A DNA stretch of 64,000 bases from a virus. Both the position numbers and the translations under genes were made by a program. This document shows, in pieces, positions 1-8,392 of this stretch. Every line of letters starts with the position of its first letter. Position 1 is the first letter of the stretch. Under the pieces are notes generated by a model, which was not told the origin of the DNA, made no database searches, and saw nothing but the letters and a program-made list of their open reading frames with translations. Location of the stretch: the IMG/VR virus record IMGVR_UViG_3300044732_000704, positions 1 to 64,000 of that record. One strand, written 5' to 3'.

Positions 1-2
1 AC

Positions 3-506
3 CAAGTAATTCAAACACCGACAACAGAATATGGTTTCACTTATGTTGGTACTATCAGGGTAAAACTTGATAACACCGCAATGACAACTGTAATCAATTC
101 TGATGCCCCTGCTTTTGACCACAGAGGACTGACCTTTAGGTCAGATCCTAACGCTCACCCAGCGTCATCTATTGACACAACTGGCGGTAGAACAGTTCAG
201 CAGATGTTTAGTCTTGCTAAAGTATTGTCTACTTCAGGTGCATTGATTGTCGGTGAGAATAATATTGTTACTGGCAACACTACACAAACATTACCTTCTA
301 TCTCCGGCTTAGCTGCTGGCAGTAAAGTAGAAGTATATAAAGCTTCAGGTAATGTAGTAACAGTCCAATGTAATAATATTGCTACTGAACAAATTAGAGT
401 TGGTAATAGTGCTGCTGACGCAGCGGATTATGACTCTTTTGTATTAGACACAAATTCCCGTTTTGTATTCACATGGACAGGAACTGTATGGGAGTGTAAT
501 TTCTAA
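3..506 (+). CDS. Phage virion (tail fibre-type) protein, 5' end outside window
   Basis: The reading frame is open to the left edge with no stop. The first internal ATG (position 81) has no ribosome site, so this is the C-terminal 167 residues of a longer protein. The sequence is beta-rich and Ser/Thr/Gly-rich, as in tail fibres and tail-associated proteins. The last 70 residues form a module (LPSISGLAAGSKVEVYK ... FVFTWTGTVWEC) that recurs in the next gene, so the two look like paralogous beta modules. Its stop shares one base with the next start (TAATG). Virion role is inferred from composition and context. Confidence 0.6.
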   Translation, partial: QVIQTPTTEYGFTYVGTIRVKLDNTAMTTVINSDAPAFDHRGLTFRSDPNAHPASSIDTTGGRTVQQMFSLAKVLSTSGALIVGENNIVTGNTTQTLPSISGLAAGSKVEVYKASGNVVTVQCNNIATEQIRVGNSAADAADYDSFVLDTNSRFVFTWTGTVWECNF

Positions 507-811
507 TGGCTGGTCAAGGTAAGGCTTCATTAGTTAGAGATAAATATAAAGTATTATCCGCTAACTCAAATACTGTGGCTAGTTGGACATATCATGTTAC
601 AACAGCTTCAACAATTACGTTACCAAATACATCAACATTATCTGTTGGTGACAAGGTAACATTTACAAAGAAAATAGGTGTTGTTCCTACAATTCAGCGT
701 TTCGGCAGTACAGTATTAATCAAGACAAGTCTGGGGACAGATTCTAGTGTTTTGTTTGATATTGAAGCTGAGATTATTTTTGTATGGAATGGTACGGAGT
801 GGGAGGTATAA
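506..811 (+). CDS. Small beta-rich virion protein with repeated fibre module
   Basis: 101 residues, beta-rich. Most of it aligns by eye with the C-terminal module of the preceding protein: LPNTSTLSVGDKVTFTK in the middle and IIFVWNGTEWEV at the end. This points to a domain duplicated as a separate protein, probably in the tail-fibre complex. It is translationally coupled to both neighbours (one-base overlap before; the next ATG follows the stop directly). No enzyme motif is visible. Confidence 0.55.
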   Translation: MAGQGKASLVRDKYKVLSANSNTVASWTYHVTTASTITLPNTSTLSVGDKVTFTKKIGVVPTIQRFGSTVLIKTSLGTDSSVLFDIEAEIIFVWNGTEWEV

Positions 812-1240
812 ATGCCTATTAGTTTAAAAGCAGCGTCAGGTGGCGGAGGTCTTCCTCGCCTTGCCCCAGATCTGAATTTTCCATCTCAGATAGGGAGCTT
901 GGGTACTAAGCAAGTGGTTATCAACAACGCTAGTACAGGACTTCGTACACTGTTGTCTTTGAGCGGTAAGTTCTCTATAAAACAATTATCTATTTCTGGA
1001 TTAACCGCTGCCGAGAATATTATAATACGTTGTGTCATTGATTCTGAAGAAATTTGGAATACTACATTCTCGTCTGGAGGAATTGACCCTTTGTATTTAT
1101 TGTCGCCCGCTACAATATCAGCAGGACAAGGAATGTCAATTTCTGAAGAAATTATGTGCAATTCTTCTTTTAGTTTACAAATACAAACTACTACAGTAAA
1201 TACAGTAACGCTCCAGTACCATGTCAGGCCAATAAAATGA
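812..1240 (+). CDS. Putative virion protein
   Basis: 142 residues. It starts MPISLKAASGGGG, a Gly-rich N-terminus common in small phage tail-associated proteins, followed by alternating hydrophobic and polar beta-type sequence. No catalytic motif or membrane segment is seen. It overlaps the next gene by four bases (ATGA), so it belongs to the same co-translated fibre operon. The function is inferred from position only. Confidence 0.5.
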   Translation: MPISLKAASGGGGLPRLAPDLNFPSQIGSLGTKQVVINNASTGLRTLLSLSGKFSIKQLSISGLTAAENIIIRCVIDSEEIWNTTFSSGGIDPLYLLSPATISAGQGMSISEEIMCNSSFSLQIQTTTVNTVTLQYHVRPIK

Positions 1241-1569
1241 AGAAAATATTTGATAATGGCACTCACGCTATATTCACTGACGGAGAGCCTGCTGAACCAG
1301 AGAAACATCATAGGATTACTATTCAGGCAGCGAAACTTCGATTTACTCCAGAAGAAAGGACCACTATTCGCCTGTTGACCTCCACCAACCCTGCGGTGTT
1401 TGACTTCTACGACATATTGGATTCCGGCTTCTATGTAGACTTGAAACGTAATGAGTTTAAGCAGGGACTTCTCTATTTAAAAAGCATCGAAGTCCTTACA
1501 GAAGAACGTGTAAACCAAATACTAAACTCTCCAATATTAGAAACAGAAATTTATAGAGGTGCTTTATGA
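1237..1569 (+). CDS. Hypothetical protein in fibre operon
   Basis: 110 residues, mixed alpha/beta and charged. It overlaps both neighbours by four bases. The sequence is unlike the flanking beta-rich proteins and may be an assembly factor or fibre chaperone, but nothing in it proves that. Confidence 0.5.
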   Translation: MKKIFDNGTHAIFTDGEPAEPEKHHRITIQAAKLRFTPEERTTIRLLTSTNPAVFDFYDILDSGFYVDLKRNEFKQGLLYLKSIEVLTEERVNQILNSPILETEIYRGAL

Positions 1570-1952
1570 AAGGCTACAAACCCGACGGCGCAGATTTTAA
1601 TTTTGTAAGCGGTGGATATAAATGTGCAGTCGGTATCAACGCAGATACGGATGATGAATGGCATATCTATATGACCAAACAGAAGTCAGCAGGTGGGGCT
1701 ACAGAAACTTATCAAGATTGGGAATTGGTGTATGTGTGGTCAGATGCACAACGCCTGATTGTTGAAAAATACAAAGGTGATTTTAAAGGGATGTTTGATG
1801 CTTTTGGTAAAGAAGCAGCACCTACATTAAAGAAAATGACTGGTGGTACATTACCAGAGATCCCAACAGACGTTATCGGTAAACTGTTCTGGCACGTCCG
1901 TTACAAACTGTCTTTTCGTCCTGACACGTTTGAAGTCTTTCATCAGGGATAA
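1566..1952 (+). CDS. Hypothetical protein
   Basis: 128 residues, rich in Trp, Tyr and Lys (for example DDEWHIYMTKQK and WELVYVWSDAQR). No known motif is recognised. It lies immediately before the NlpC/P60-like gene, so a role in the tail tip or lysis is possible. Confidence 0.5.
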   Translation: MKGYKPDGADFNFVSGGYKCAVGINADTDDEWHIYMTKQKSAGGATETYQDWELVYVWSDAQRLIVEKYKGDFKGMFDAFGKEAAPTLKKMTGGTLPEIPTDVIGKLFWHVRYKLSFRPDTFEVFHQG

Positions 1953-1955
1953 AAT

Positions 1956-2405
1956 ATGCAAACGGTTAGGTTGATTGTTGGTAAAGGTAAGAACCCATTC
2001 AGTTATGCAATCAAAGCTGTAACAGATAGTCGCTGGAGCCATATTGGTTTAGTAGCTGGTGATTATGTATATGAGTCAGCAGCATTCAAAGGGGTTGTTA
2101 AGACTCCTCTGATTGAATTCAAGCAACGCTACAGAGGTGATTGGGAAATCATTGAAGTAGATGTTACTGACGCTAACGAAGTGTACACAACAGCTAAATC
2201 ACTGCTAGGTTGTGGCTATGATTACTTTGGTGTATTCGGTTTAGCTTTCCGACTCAACCTCTCTGTTGATAAGCGGTATCAGTGTGCTGAATACATTGCT
2301 GAATGTTTGGGTATTCGATTAGATAAATGCTACAAAGCCACTCCTGAAGGGATTTGGTTATATAGGGGCAAAACATTATTTAAAGGAGTTAAAGGTGAGT
2401 TTTGA
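1956..2405 (+). CDS. Permuted NlpC/P60 (YiiX-like) cysteine hydrolase
   Basis: 149 residues. The order His (RWSHIGLV, H29) before Cys (YQCAEYIAE, C110) is that of the circularly permuted papain-like NlpC/P60 group (YiiX/LRAT-like). Members cleave amide or acyl bonds, often in peptidoglycan or lipids. Position at the fibre/lysis boundary suggests a cell-wall-acting tail or lysis enzyme. There is no signal peptide. The catalytic assignment rests on the two motifs and has not been tested. Confidence 0.6.
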   Translation: MQTVRLIVGKGKNPFSYAIKAVTDSRWSHIGLVAGDYVYESAAFKGVVKTPLIEFKQRYRGDWEIIEVDVTDANEVYTTAKSLLGCGYDYFGVFGLAFRLNLSVDKRYQCAEYIAECLGIRLDKCYKATPEGIWLYRGKTLFKGVKGEF

Positions 2406-2694
2406 AGTGTTTATGGTAAAGTTTGGACAATGGGGATGGGCCGGTCTCATAGCCGTGGGTGGATGGTTATGGAACAAACAGGATGCTAAAATCAGCAAAC
2501 TGGAAACAGCACATAAAGAATTCATTACCTCTGAAGAAGCTAAGAAAATGGTACAAGAAATTATCGAACCAATCCGAGCTGAACAGAAGGAATTGAAAGT
2601 AGACTTAAAACACGTCCTCACCGCCGTCTTAGAGATTCAGAAAGAGATGGCGGTTCAGACAGCTCTACAGAAAGAAAGAAACCAATCTAAATAA
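2395..2694 (+). CDS. Small membrane protein with coiled coil, holin or lysis accessory candidate
   Basis: 99 residues. GTG start, with AAGGAG at 2383-2388 six bases upstream, and a ten-base overlap with the preceding gene. One N-terminal hydrophobic helix (about residues 10-26, WGWAGLIAVGGWLW) is followed by a long charged coiled coil (about 30-95). A single anchor plus coiled coil is seen in some phage lysis proteins, and the lysozyme lies close downstream. Orientation and role are uncertain. Confidence 0.5.
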   Translation: MSFEVFMVKFGQWGWAGLIAVGGWLWNKQDAKISKLETAHKEFITSEEAKKMVQEIIEPIRAEQKELKVDLKHVLTAVLEIQKEMAVQTALQKERNQSK

Positions 2695-2719
2695 TTTGAC
2701 ACACGAAAAGGAACGGATT

Positions 2720-2797
2720 ATGATTGAATATAAATATAGTTTTCAGCCGGGTGAAGAGCCACCACCAGAGAAAGAAGATCCGCCAAAACAAGACTAA
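2720..2797 (+). CDS. Very small Pro/Glu-rich peptide
   Basis: 25 codons with AAAAGG upstream. The product is acidic and proline-rich (GEEPPPEKEDPPKQD). It lies between two probable membrane-protein genes of the lysis region. It may be translated, but its small size leaves doubt. Confidence 0.35.
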   Translation: MIEYKYSFQPGEEPPPEKEDPPKQD

Positions 2798-2806
2798 GGA
2801 GAAACA

Positions 2807-3199
2807 ATGACACTAATTACTTTATTATTTATGTGCATTATCTTACTTTTAAGTAAGGATGAAGACATTAAGTTAATGATATTAATTAGTGGTTGTATGT
2901 TTTTCTCTGAGTATTTGTTCTGGTTATCAGACAGCCAGTTTTATTATTTTAGGCACATTGTCTTGAATGTAATTCTGGCTGTTATTTGTTTCAAGTTTAA
3001 TCGTACAGATTTCAGGTGGGCTGGTATTATTTGTTTGATGTATTCTTCTGTGTTTCTTTTTGAATTTCTACATGAATACAAATCTCCTATATACCACTAC
3101 CTACATACAATACAAATCGTGATGATGCAGCTATACCTGCTGGCTCTCACATATAAGAGTGAGTGGAAATTACCATGTCGAAGACAGCAGAGAACGTAA
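2807..3199 (+). CDS. Multi-span membrane protein in lysis region
   Basis: 130 residues with about four hydrophobic segments (near residues 3-15, 23-40, 48-62 and 70-85) and a basic C-terminus. AAGGAG lies upstream. It ends 25 bases inside the lysozyme gene and was probably co-selected with it, as a holin/antiholin partner or superinfection-type membrane protein. Topology is read by eye. Confidence 0.5.
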   Translation: MTLITLLFMCIILLLSKDEDIKLMILISGCMFFSEYLFWLSDSQFYYFRHIVLNVILAVICFKFNRTDFRWAGIICLMYSSVFLFEFLHEYKSPIYHYLHTIQIVMMQLYLLALTYKSEWKLPCRRQQRT

Positions 3200-3648
3200 T
3201 CACTATTGAAGAAGGCTGGTCAAGCCGTCAATATTACTGCTCGGAACACTACGTGACTACAGGGTACGGACGTAAGGTTTCAGACAAGAAGAATGCACCT
3301 TTAACAAACGAAGTAACAACAAAAGAAAAAGAGATTATCTTCGTCAAAGAAAAGATTCGTGAGTTATCCTACGCATTAATGTCACGTTATAGTGTTGCTT
3401 GGAATAAATGCAATCAAGCTAGACAAGCGATCCTTATTTCTATGGCATATCAGCTTGGTCTTACTGGCGTATCTCAATTTCAAAAGATGTGGATGGCTCT
3501 AAGCAATGGAGACTTTGGCTTGGCGGCTAAAGAGATGTTAAATAGTAAATGGGCTAAGCAAACTCCTAACAGAGCTAAGCGTCATGTAGAGCAAATGGAA
3601 CGTGGGGAAATCATTCGCTATTATCTCACTAACGGAGAGATTCCGTAA
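3175..3648 (+). CDS. T4-type lysozyme (glycoside hydrolase 24), endolysin
   Basis: 157 residues from ATG 3175; a GTG at 3163 in the same frame is the alternative. The GH24 catalytic pattern E-x8-(D/C)-x5-T is present as E13, C22 and T28 (IEEGW ... YYC ... VTTGYG). Cys replaces the usual Asp, a known natural variant. The protein would hydrolyse the MurNAc-GlcNAc bond of peptidoglycan. There is no signal sequence, so release should depend on a holin. The start lies inside the preceding membrane-protein gene. Confidence 0.85.
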   Translation: MSKTAENVITIEEGWSSRQYYCSEHYVTTGYGRKVSDKKNAPLTNEVTTKEKEIIFVKEKIRELSYALMSRYSVAWNKCNQARQAILISMAYQLGLTGVSQFQKMWMALSNGDFGLAAKEMLNSKWAKQTPNRAKRHVEQMERGEIIRYYLTNGEIP

Positions 3649-3658
3649 TACGCTCTGT

Positions 3659-3743
3659 AACGCTCTACAATCAATTATATTAATTCCCTACACATTCGTA
3701 TTCCCTTCACGAGATAATCTACTGTAGCGCTTCCTAGAGCGTT
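3659..3743. repeat. Structured intergenic element, copy A
   Basis: Bounded by a perfect 9-bp inverted pair, AACGCTCTA (3659-3667) and TAGAGCGTT (3735-3743). It contains the shared block CTACAATCAATTAT. Related elements lie at 32876-32956, 36925-37052, 37634-37729 and 61023-61106. It fills the gap between lysozyme and holin. Here the shared blocks run opposite to the flanking genes. Confidence 0.6.
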
Positions 3744-3771
3744 ATATCGCTATTCAAATAGGAATCCTCTC

Positions 3772-3987
3772 ATGGGTAAAGTATTCACTAAAAGCTTTCT
3801 TACTAAGCTCAAAAAGAGTAAGACGATGCTGTTTAATATGCTCTTAGCATTCATCGGCATCCTAGAATATAACTTACATCTGTTTTATGATGTTCTTGGA
3901 GAGCATTACGGTATCGTATTTGTTATCATCGCTACGGTAGGCGCATATTTAAGGATGGTCACAACGGAGAGTATTGAGGACAAATAA
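3772..3987 (+). CDS. Holin candidate, two membrane segments
   Basis: 71 residues. A basic N-terminus (KSFLTKLKKSKT) precedes two hydrophobic segments (about 19-37 and 46-62) and a short charged tail, TTESIEDK. This layout matches the small phage holin-like family found next to endolysins. It would time lysis by perforating the inner membrane. Its stop overlaps the next start by one base (TAATG). Confidence 0.6.
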   Translation: MGKVFTKSFLTKLKKSKTMLFNMLLAFIGILEYNLHLFYDVLGEHYGIVFVIIATVGAYLRMVTTESIEDK

Positions 3988-6425
3988 TGGCTGATGTAAT
4001 TAAGACGATTGGTGCTGCTGGATCTGGTGCTGATTTCGCAAACTATCAAACTTGGTTTGCTGCTAGAACTGGTGGTGCGGGAGATAGGTACATCGGTGAG
4101 ATTATTACCACAACCGGAGGTCTGAGTACAGGGTTAGCTACCACAGGCAACTATGCGATGGAGGTTGTGATCCGTGCAGCAGCAGGATTAGAGTTTGATC
4201 CTACAGACCCCACAAAAGCCCACGCTATCATCTCTGCCGGTGGCGGTATCAACATACCGAGTACTGGTTCAGCAAAATTAACTATCGAAAACATTGAAGT
4301 ACGTGGTACAAGCACTAACCCAACAACATCGCTGATTAATACCGGCAGTGCTGTAGCGAATGTAACAATTCGTGGTTGTTGGTTGCGCGGCGGCAGGCAT
4401 GGTTGCCAAAATTCTGTATCTGGTGGCACACTACTGGTTGAAAATACGGTTGTTGAGGGTGCGTATCGGGCGGGCATTCAAGCGGCTTTTGCAGGTGTGA
4501 CAGCACGCAACGTGGTGATCGCTGGGTGTAACATTGAAGCCGGCACCACTGCGTCATATTGCGGGATGCGCAAAGACGTCGCGGGCACCGTGATCGAAAA
4601 CGTGGTCGCCTACGGCAACAGTGTGGTGGACTTCTTTGGCGCAACCACAGCAGCTACAGTTAGTTTCATGGCATCAGGAGATACTAGTGCATCTGGTACT
4701 GGTGCATTAACTGGTGTTACCTCAGCGGCGTTCACTAACTACGCTGGTGATGTCTTCACGGCTGCAACTGGTGGCGTGCTGGATGGTACTGGTCCTTCTG
4801 GTAATGACCGTGGTATTGTAACATCATCAAACCCTACCATTCTTTTAGTTACTCCAGCAACAGACGTATTTTTAGCTCGTGATAAAGCAACCAATAAAGG
4901 TAACATTGCCGTATCGGGTACTTGCACTAGCTTAGGTGTTGGTGCAACAATCGAAGCAAGATTTAATGGTGGTGCTTGGCAAGTAGTTGATGCAGCCCCT
5001 ACAACAACGTTCAGTGGTACGCTAACCAACCAAGCCTGTGGTGTCGGTGCTGTAGAAGTACGTGTATCAAACTTCGTGACTGCTACAGATAGTCATGCTA
5101 ATGTTGCAGTTGGTGCTAAATTCTTATTCTGGGGCCAATCAAACTACTCAGGTAGAGCTAACAATCCTCAGACATACACTGGACCAGTAGGTTGGTGGCG
5201 TAAACGCACCATAGAAACTAATACTCAAGTAACAGCCACTGCTGACCCATTTGATACATATACAGTTAACGGTTCTATATTCCCACTACTGGCAACTAAC
5301 CTCACAGCAGCACTTAATTGTCCAGTATTGTTTATCGGCGTTGCTGCGGGCGGTACATCGTTAGCTCAATGGCAACCTAGTCAAGCGCTAAATAACCGAA
5401 TGCTGACATTCTATAATGCAGAAGCAGCTACGGGACACGTTGAAGTAGTATCCAGTTGGATAGGTGAAGGTGATTCAGTATTAGAAACAGCGGAAGCTGA
5501 TTTTAAATCTAGATATAACACTGTAATCGACCAACTGAAAACATTAACCGGTGCGAACAGTTTGTTGGTAGCCCCTTCAGGGGAGAATCTTACAAGCTAT
5601 GCCAATGTACGTCAGTGGATTTCGGATATAGCTGAGACAAGTGCTAATACCGCACCAAATGAAGTGCAGATTTGGCCTCTGTATCAAAAGATACATTATG
5701 AAACAGACACTGAAACACAGTTAGCTGCTACAGCCGTATTCAATGGTTTGATTTCAAGTTTTTATGACCACGGTTTCGATGAAACTTTAACTAAAACCGA
5801 CATCACCACAACGTATGAGAACTTGACACTCAATGCTGGCTATTCAGGTAATGCAGCTAAGACTTCATACACATATGTCGGTAAGCAATTAACCTTAGAC
5901 TCTGGCACTTCTGTAGGTTTTAGTGGTAGTGTAACCAAGACAACCGTTACATTACAGAGTAAGAACCAAACGTTCTCTGGAGGTTATTCAAGTGATTGCG
6001 GGCTTACATCACTGTCCTTGGTAGGTAAGCAGTTAACCCTGTCGTCTGGAAGCGCTATAAGTTTTGAAGGGTCTTTATTAAAGACATCTGTGCCGATTAC
6101 ATTCAAATCGTTAACTTTATCATCAGGTGTCTCTGTGAGCTTCGAAGGTGATGTAGTTAAACTGCCTTTGAATGTTGAGCTGAAGACTTTAGCGCTTGAG
6201 ACCGGCACTAATTTACCATTTGAAGGTAGCGTTGTCAAACGTAATATCACATTACTGAGTAAACAACCGACATTATCTACTGGTTTGGATTTAGACGTAG
6301 TTAAAAACACATACACGTTTGGTTATAAGACATTAGAAATGTCTCAATCAGTTTTTTACCCAATAGACACTGCACGGATATATTTCGTTGGTGGATCTAA
6401 AAACAAAACATTTTACATAAAATAA
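3987..6425 (+). CDS. Large tail fibre/spike with SGNH-type esterase domain and C-terminal repeats
   Basis: 812 residues. Residues 1-290 look like a parallel beta-helix (repeated TIENIEV, VTIRGCWL, LVENTVVEG turns). Residues 380-600 carry SGNH/sialate O-acetylesterase landmarks: FWGQSN, then VAAGGTSLAQW, then IHYETDT as possible His block. Residues 610-790 consist of about six degenerate 35-residue units of the form K-L-T-L-SG-x-F-x-GSV-x-K. The likely job is binding and deacetylating a surface polysaccharide during adsorption. The stretch 4371-4640 is clearly more GC-rich than the rest, a sign of mosaic exchange. The lack of a head-binding motif leaves its exact place in the virion open. Confidence 0.7.
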   Translation: MADVIKTIGAAGSGADFANYQTWFAARTGGAGDRYIGEIITTTGGLSTGLATTGNYAMEVVIRAAAGLEFDPTDPTKAHAIISAGGGINIPSTGSAKLTIENIEVRGTSTNPTTSLINTGSAVANVTIRGCWLRGGRHGCQNSVSGGTLLVENTVVEGAYRAGIQAAFAGVTARNVVIAGCNIEAGTTASYCGMRKDVAGTVIENVVAYGNSVVDFFGATTAATVSFMASGDTSASGTGALTGVTSAAFTNYAGDVFTAATGGVLDGTGPSGNDRGIVTSSNPTILLVTPATDVFLARDKATNKGNIAVSGTCTSLGVGATIEARFNGGAWQVVDAAPTTTFSGTLTNQACGVGAVEVRVSNFVTATDSHANVAVGAKFLFWGQSNYSGRANNPQTYTGPVGWWRKRTIETNTQVTATADPFDTYTVNGSIFPLLATNLTAALNCPVLFIGVAAGGTSLAQWQPSQALNNRMLTFYNAEAATGHVEVVSSWIGEGDSVLETAEADFKSRYNTVIDQLKTLTGANSLLVAPSGENLTSYANVRQWISDIAETSANTAPNEVQIWPLYQKIHYETDTETQLAATAVFNGLISSFYDHGFDETLTKTDITTTYENLTLNAGYSGNAAKTSYTYVGKQLTLDSGTSVGFSGSVTKTTVTLQSKNQTFSGGYSSDCGLTSLSLVGKQLTLSSGSAISFEGSLLKTSVPITFKSLTLSSGVSVSFEGDVVKLPLNVELKTLALETGTNLPFEGSVVKRNITLLSKQPTLSTGLDLDVVKNTYTFGYKTLEMSQSVFYPIDTARIYFVGGSKNKTFYIK

Positions 6426-6436
6426 AGGAAGACAAC

Positions 6437-6880
6437 ATGGCCGTAGGCGCATTTACTTTACTGAACACCGGCAAAGAAGCTTTAACGACTGATAATGCCA
6501 ATCAAATTAACTGGGTATCTGACACCATCGTTGGTGTATTGGTCACTCAAGCACATACTCCAGCATTGACTCATAGCACATACGCTGACATCTCTGCTAA
6601 CATCACTGCTGATGCCAACTACGCCCCTGCTGTTGTTACAGGCAAGACTTGTGTACGTACAGCAGATAAAATCTTGTGGGATTGTGATAACGTTAGCTTT
6701 GGTGATCCTGTCACTATTACCGCTAAATATCTCTACTGGGTGAAACGCGCTGGTGGTGCTTTGACTGGCACTGACCAACTAATTGGTTACGTAGATTTAA
6801 ACGTAGGCGCAGGTTTATCTGGCTCATCTACTAACTCGCTGTTCCGAGTAAACACTCCAGATGGTTTATTCGAAATCTAA
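6437..6880 (+). CDS. Virion/fibre-associated protein
   Basis: 147 residues, beta-rich, starting MAVGAFTLLNTGKEAL. It follows the large fibre by 11 bases with AAGGAAG upstream. Composition (Ala, Thr, Gly, Val) suggests a structural decoration or fibre-associated protein. No enzymatic motif is seen. Confidence 0.5.
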   Translation: MAVGAFTLLNTGKEALTTDNANQINWVSDTIVGVLVTQAHTPALTHSTYADISANITADANYAPAVVTGKTCVRTADKILWDCDNVSFGDPVTITAKYLYWVKRAGGALTGTDQLIGYVDLNVGAGLSGSSTNSLFRVNTPDGLFEI

Positions 6881-6892
6881 CAAGGAGTTTTT

Positions 6893-7204
6893 ATGCTGTA
6901 CATCAACAAAGATGTTCACGAAAAACTGGATTACCTATTCGTTCGGGATGTAGACGAAGACATCACCGGTGTGCAGTATTTCCTTGACCCATCAGCAACC
7001 ATTGTTGTGGAGAGTTGTGTTGTACCGAATCAACCAACCACTGACACACAAGGTAATGAATATCCTGCAAAACGTACAATTCTTTTGTGGGTGAGTGGTG
7101 GTACGGCTGGTACAGTAAGTCAACTGAGAATACAGTACACCACTGCTGGTGGTCGTATTCTGGACGAAGAATTAGCCTTCAGATTGTCAGAAGACGGCTG
7201 CTAA
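6893..7204 (+). CDS. Putative structural protein
   Basis: 103 residues with AAGGAG upstream, beta-rich (YFLDPSATIVVESCVVP, TILLWVSGGTAGT). Its place between fibre-associated genes suggests a virion protein. I do not recognise the family with certainty. Confidence 0.5.
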   Translation: MLYINKDVHEKLDYLFVRDVDEDITGVQYFLDPSATIVVESCVVPNQPTTDTQGNEYPAKRTILLWVSGGTAGTVSQLRIQYTTAGGRILDEELAFRLSEDGC

Positions 7205-7221
7205 TCTAACAGGAGATTGTT

Positions 7222-7452
7222 ATGTCAGCAGAATCTATCGTAGAGATTTATAGAACACAGGAACGCCGTGACGAGCATTTCTTTGTCTCAGCAGTAACAA
7301 TCTCATATTTCGGAAGAACCGCATTCATTCAAGGACTCTCTGGTACATTCACAATCAAGTGCTGGAGAGAACTTACTGAATACTTGATGACTAAAGATAT
7401 TGACCAAGTTCAGTATTACAGACATGGGTTCTTACGTACAATTTATCGTTAA
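7222..7452 (+). CDS. Hypothetical protein, last gene of + strand block
   Basis: 76 residues, AGGAG upstream. It has no recognised motif. It ends just before the convergent terminator at 7456-7480. Confidence 0.5.
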   Translation: MSAESIVEIYRTQERRDEHFFVSAVTISYFGRTAFIQGLSGTFTIKCWRELTEYLMTKDIDQVQYYRHGFLRTIYR

Positions 7453-7455
7453 AAC

Positions 7456-7480
7456 AAAGCCCGCTAAATGCGGGCTTTTT
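7456..7480. terminator. Rho-independent terminator, bidirectional
   Basis: Stem AAAGCCCGC (7456-7464) and GCGGGCTTT (7470-7478), loop TAAAT, T-run on the + side and A-run on the other. It separates converging transcription units. Almost the same sequence recurs at 54515-54540 with the loop reversed. Confidence 0.85.
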
Positions 7481-7488
7481 CATTTGTG

Positions 7489-7677
7489 TTATTTACAGAC
7501 AGTAACCTTCTGTTTAGACTTCTTGTCAACAACAATCTGACAAACCTTCTTCCTTCCAGCTCTATCCTTCATCACAACTGTCTTAACTGGTTTACCTTTT
7601 ACAACAACATCTTTCTGTGCTGCTTCAGATGGAACAGTGTATAACATCAGGGCTAAGATTACAATAGGGATAAACAT
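7489..7677 (-). CDS. Small exported protein with signal peptide
   Basis: 62 residues. N-terminal signal peptide (hydrophobic FIPIVILALMLYTVPSEA, likely cut before AQK), then a Lys-rich domain with two Cys that could form a disulphide in the periplasm. Function unknown. It lies at the 3' end of the replication block. Confidence 0.55.
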   Translation of the reverse strand: MFIPIVILALMLYTVPSEAAQKDVVVKGKPVKTVVMKDRAGRKKVCQIVVDKKSKQKVTVCK

Positions 7678-7678
7678 G

Positions 7679-8392
7679 TTATTTATCCTCCGGCATGCGT
7701 AGGAATCCTAAGTCATATAGTTTTGCTATACCTTCCGCATCACCAAGTGCTGATGCAAATACATCAATAGCTCCATTGATTGTTCTGTTTCTTAATTTCC
7801 GCTCTGCTTCGGCTTTGCGATTCCAGTCTAAAGGTCTAGCTTCACCACTCCAGAATAAGTTACGACCATCAGCTAATTGTTTTTCATAAAACACAGCAAA
7901 CGATCCAGATAACGGATGTTTACTTTTTACTACTTCTGCTACTAACCAATCTTCTTGGTACAATACCTCACATACACAACCTTCTTTCGGGTTTCTCAAC
8001 ATCTTATGGTTGTCATAGTCATACCAATCATCAGTCAAGGATTCCTTGGTAACTGACTCATCATGAGGTTTGTATTCAGTGTCAATGATTTTGAATGAGA
8101 GAATACCGTTCCAGTTTAACATATATACTCTTGTTTCAGCGGAATCTTGCGAATCCGTCCATCTAATTTTTACATTGTCGGGTAAATCAGGCTTCTTGCC
8201 ATTAGTCAGATATTCGATGCCATAACGATAGCCATTCAAACCATTGTTCAATGGTGTTAAGTCTGTACGACAATAGTATCTTCCCCCTGCGGTGTAAACA
8301 CCATTATCTGTTGTTATTTTTTCTATAAACACAAAACACCCTGATATATGCCTAACCACAGCCCCAACTACACACCAATCTTTCTCGCTCAT
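7679..8392 (-). CDS. Hypothetical protein
   Basis: 237 residues, soluble, rich in Trp, Tyr and Asp. It appears to have two internal similar halves around a 'cell-surface width' pattern (CVVGAVVRH ... near the start and CVCEVLYQEDWLVAEVV near 137). No known motif. The start follows the stop of the upstream gene directly. Confidence 0.5.
   Translation of the reverse strand: MSEKDWCVVGAVVRHISGCFVFIEKITTDNGVYTAGGRYYCRTDLTPLNNGLNGYRYGIEYLTNGKKPDLPDNVKIRWTDSQDSAETRVYMLNWNGILSFKIIDTEYKPHDESVTKESLTDDWYDYDNHKMLRNPKEGCVCEVLYQEDWLVAEVVKSKHPLSGSFAVFYEKQLADGRNLFWSGEARPLDWNRKAEAERKLRNRTINGAIDVFASALGDAEGIAKLYDLGFLRMPEDK

Noticed and set aside
886-1311. Open frame on the - strand opposite the fibre genes
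   Set aside because: Lies wholly antisense to two coupled + strand genes, with no ribosome site.
5984-6316. Antisense frame in the fibre repeats (also 4151-4477, 4336-4644, 4739-5029)
   Set aside because: A shadow of the repeat codons; no start signal.
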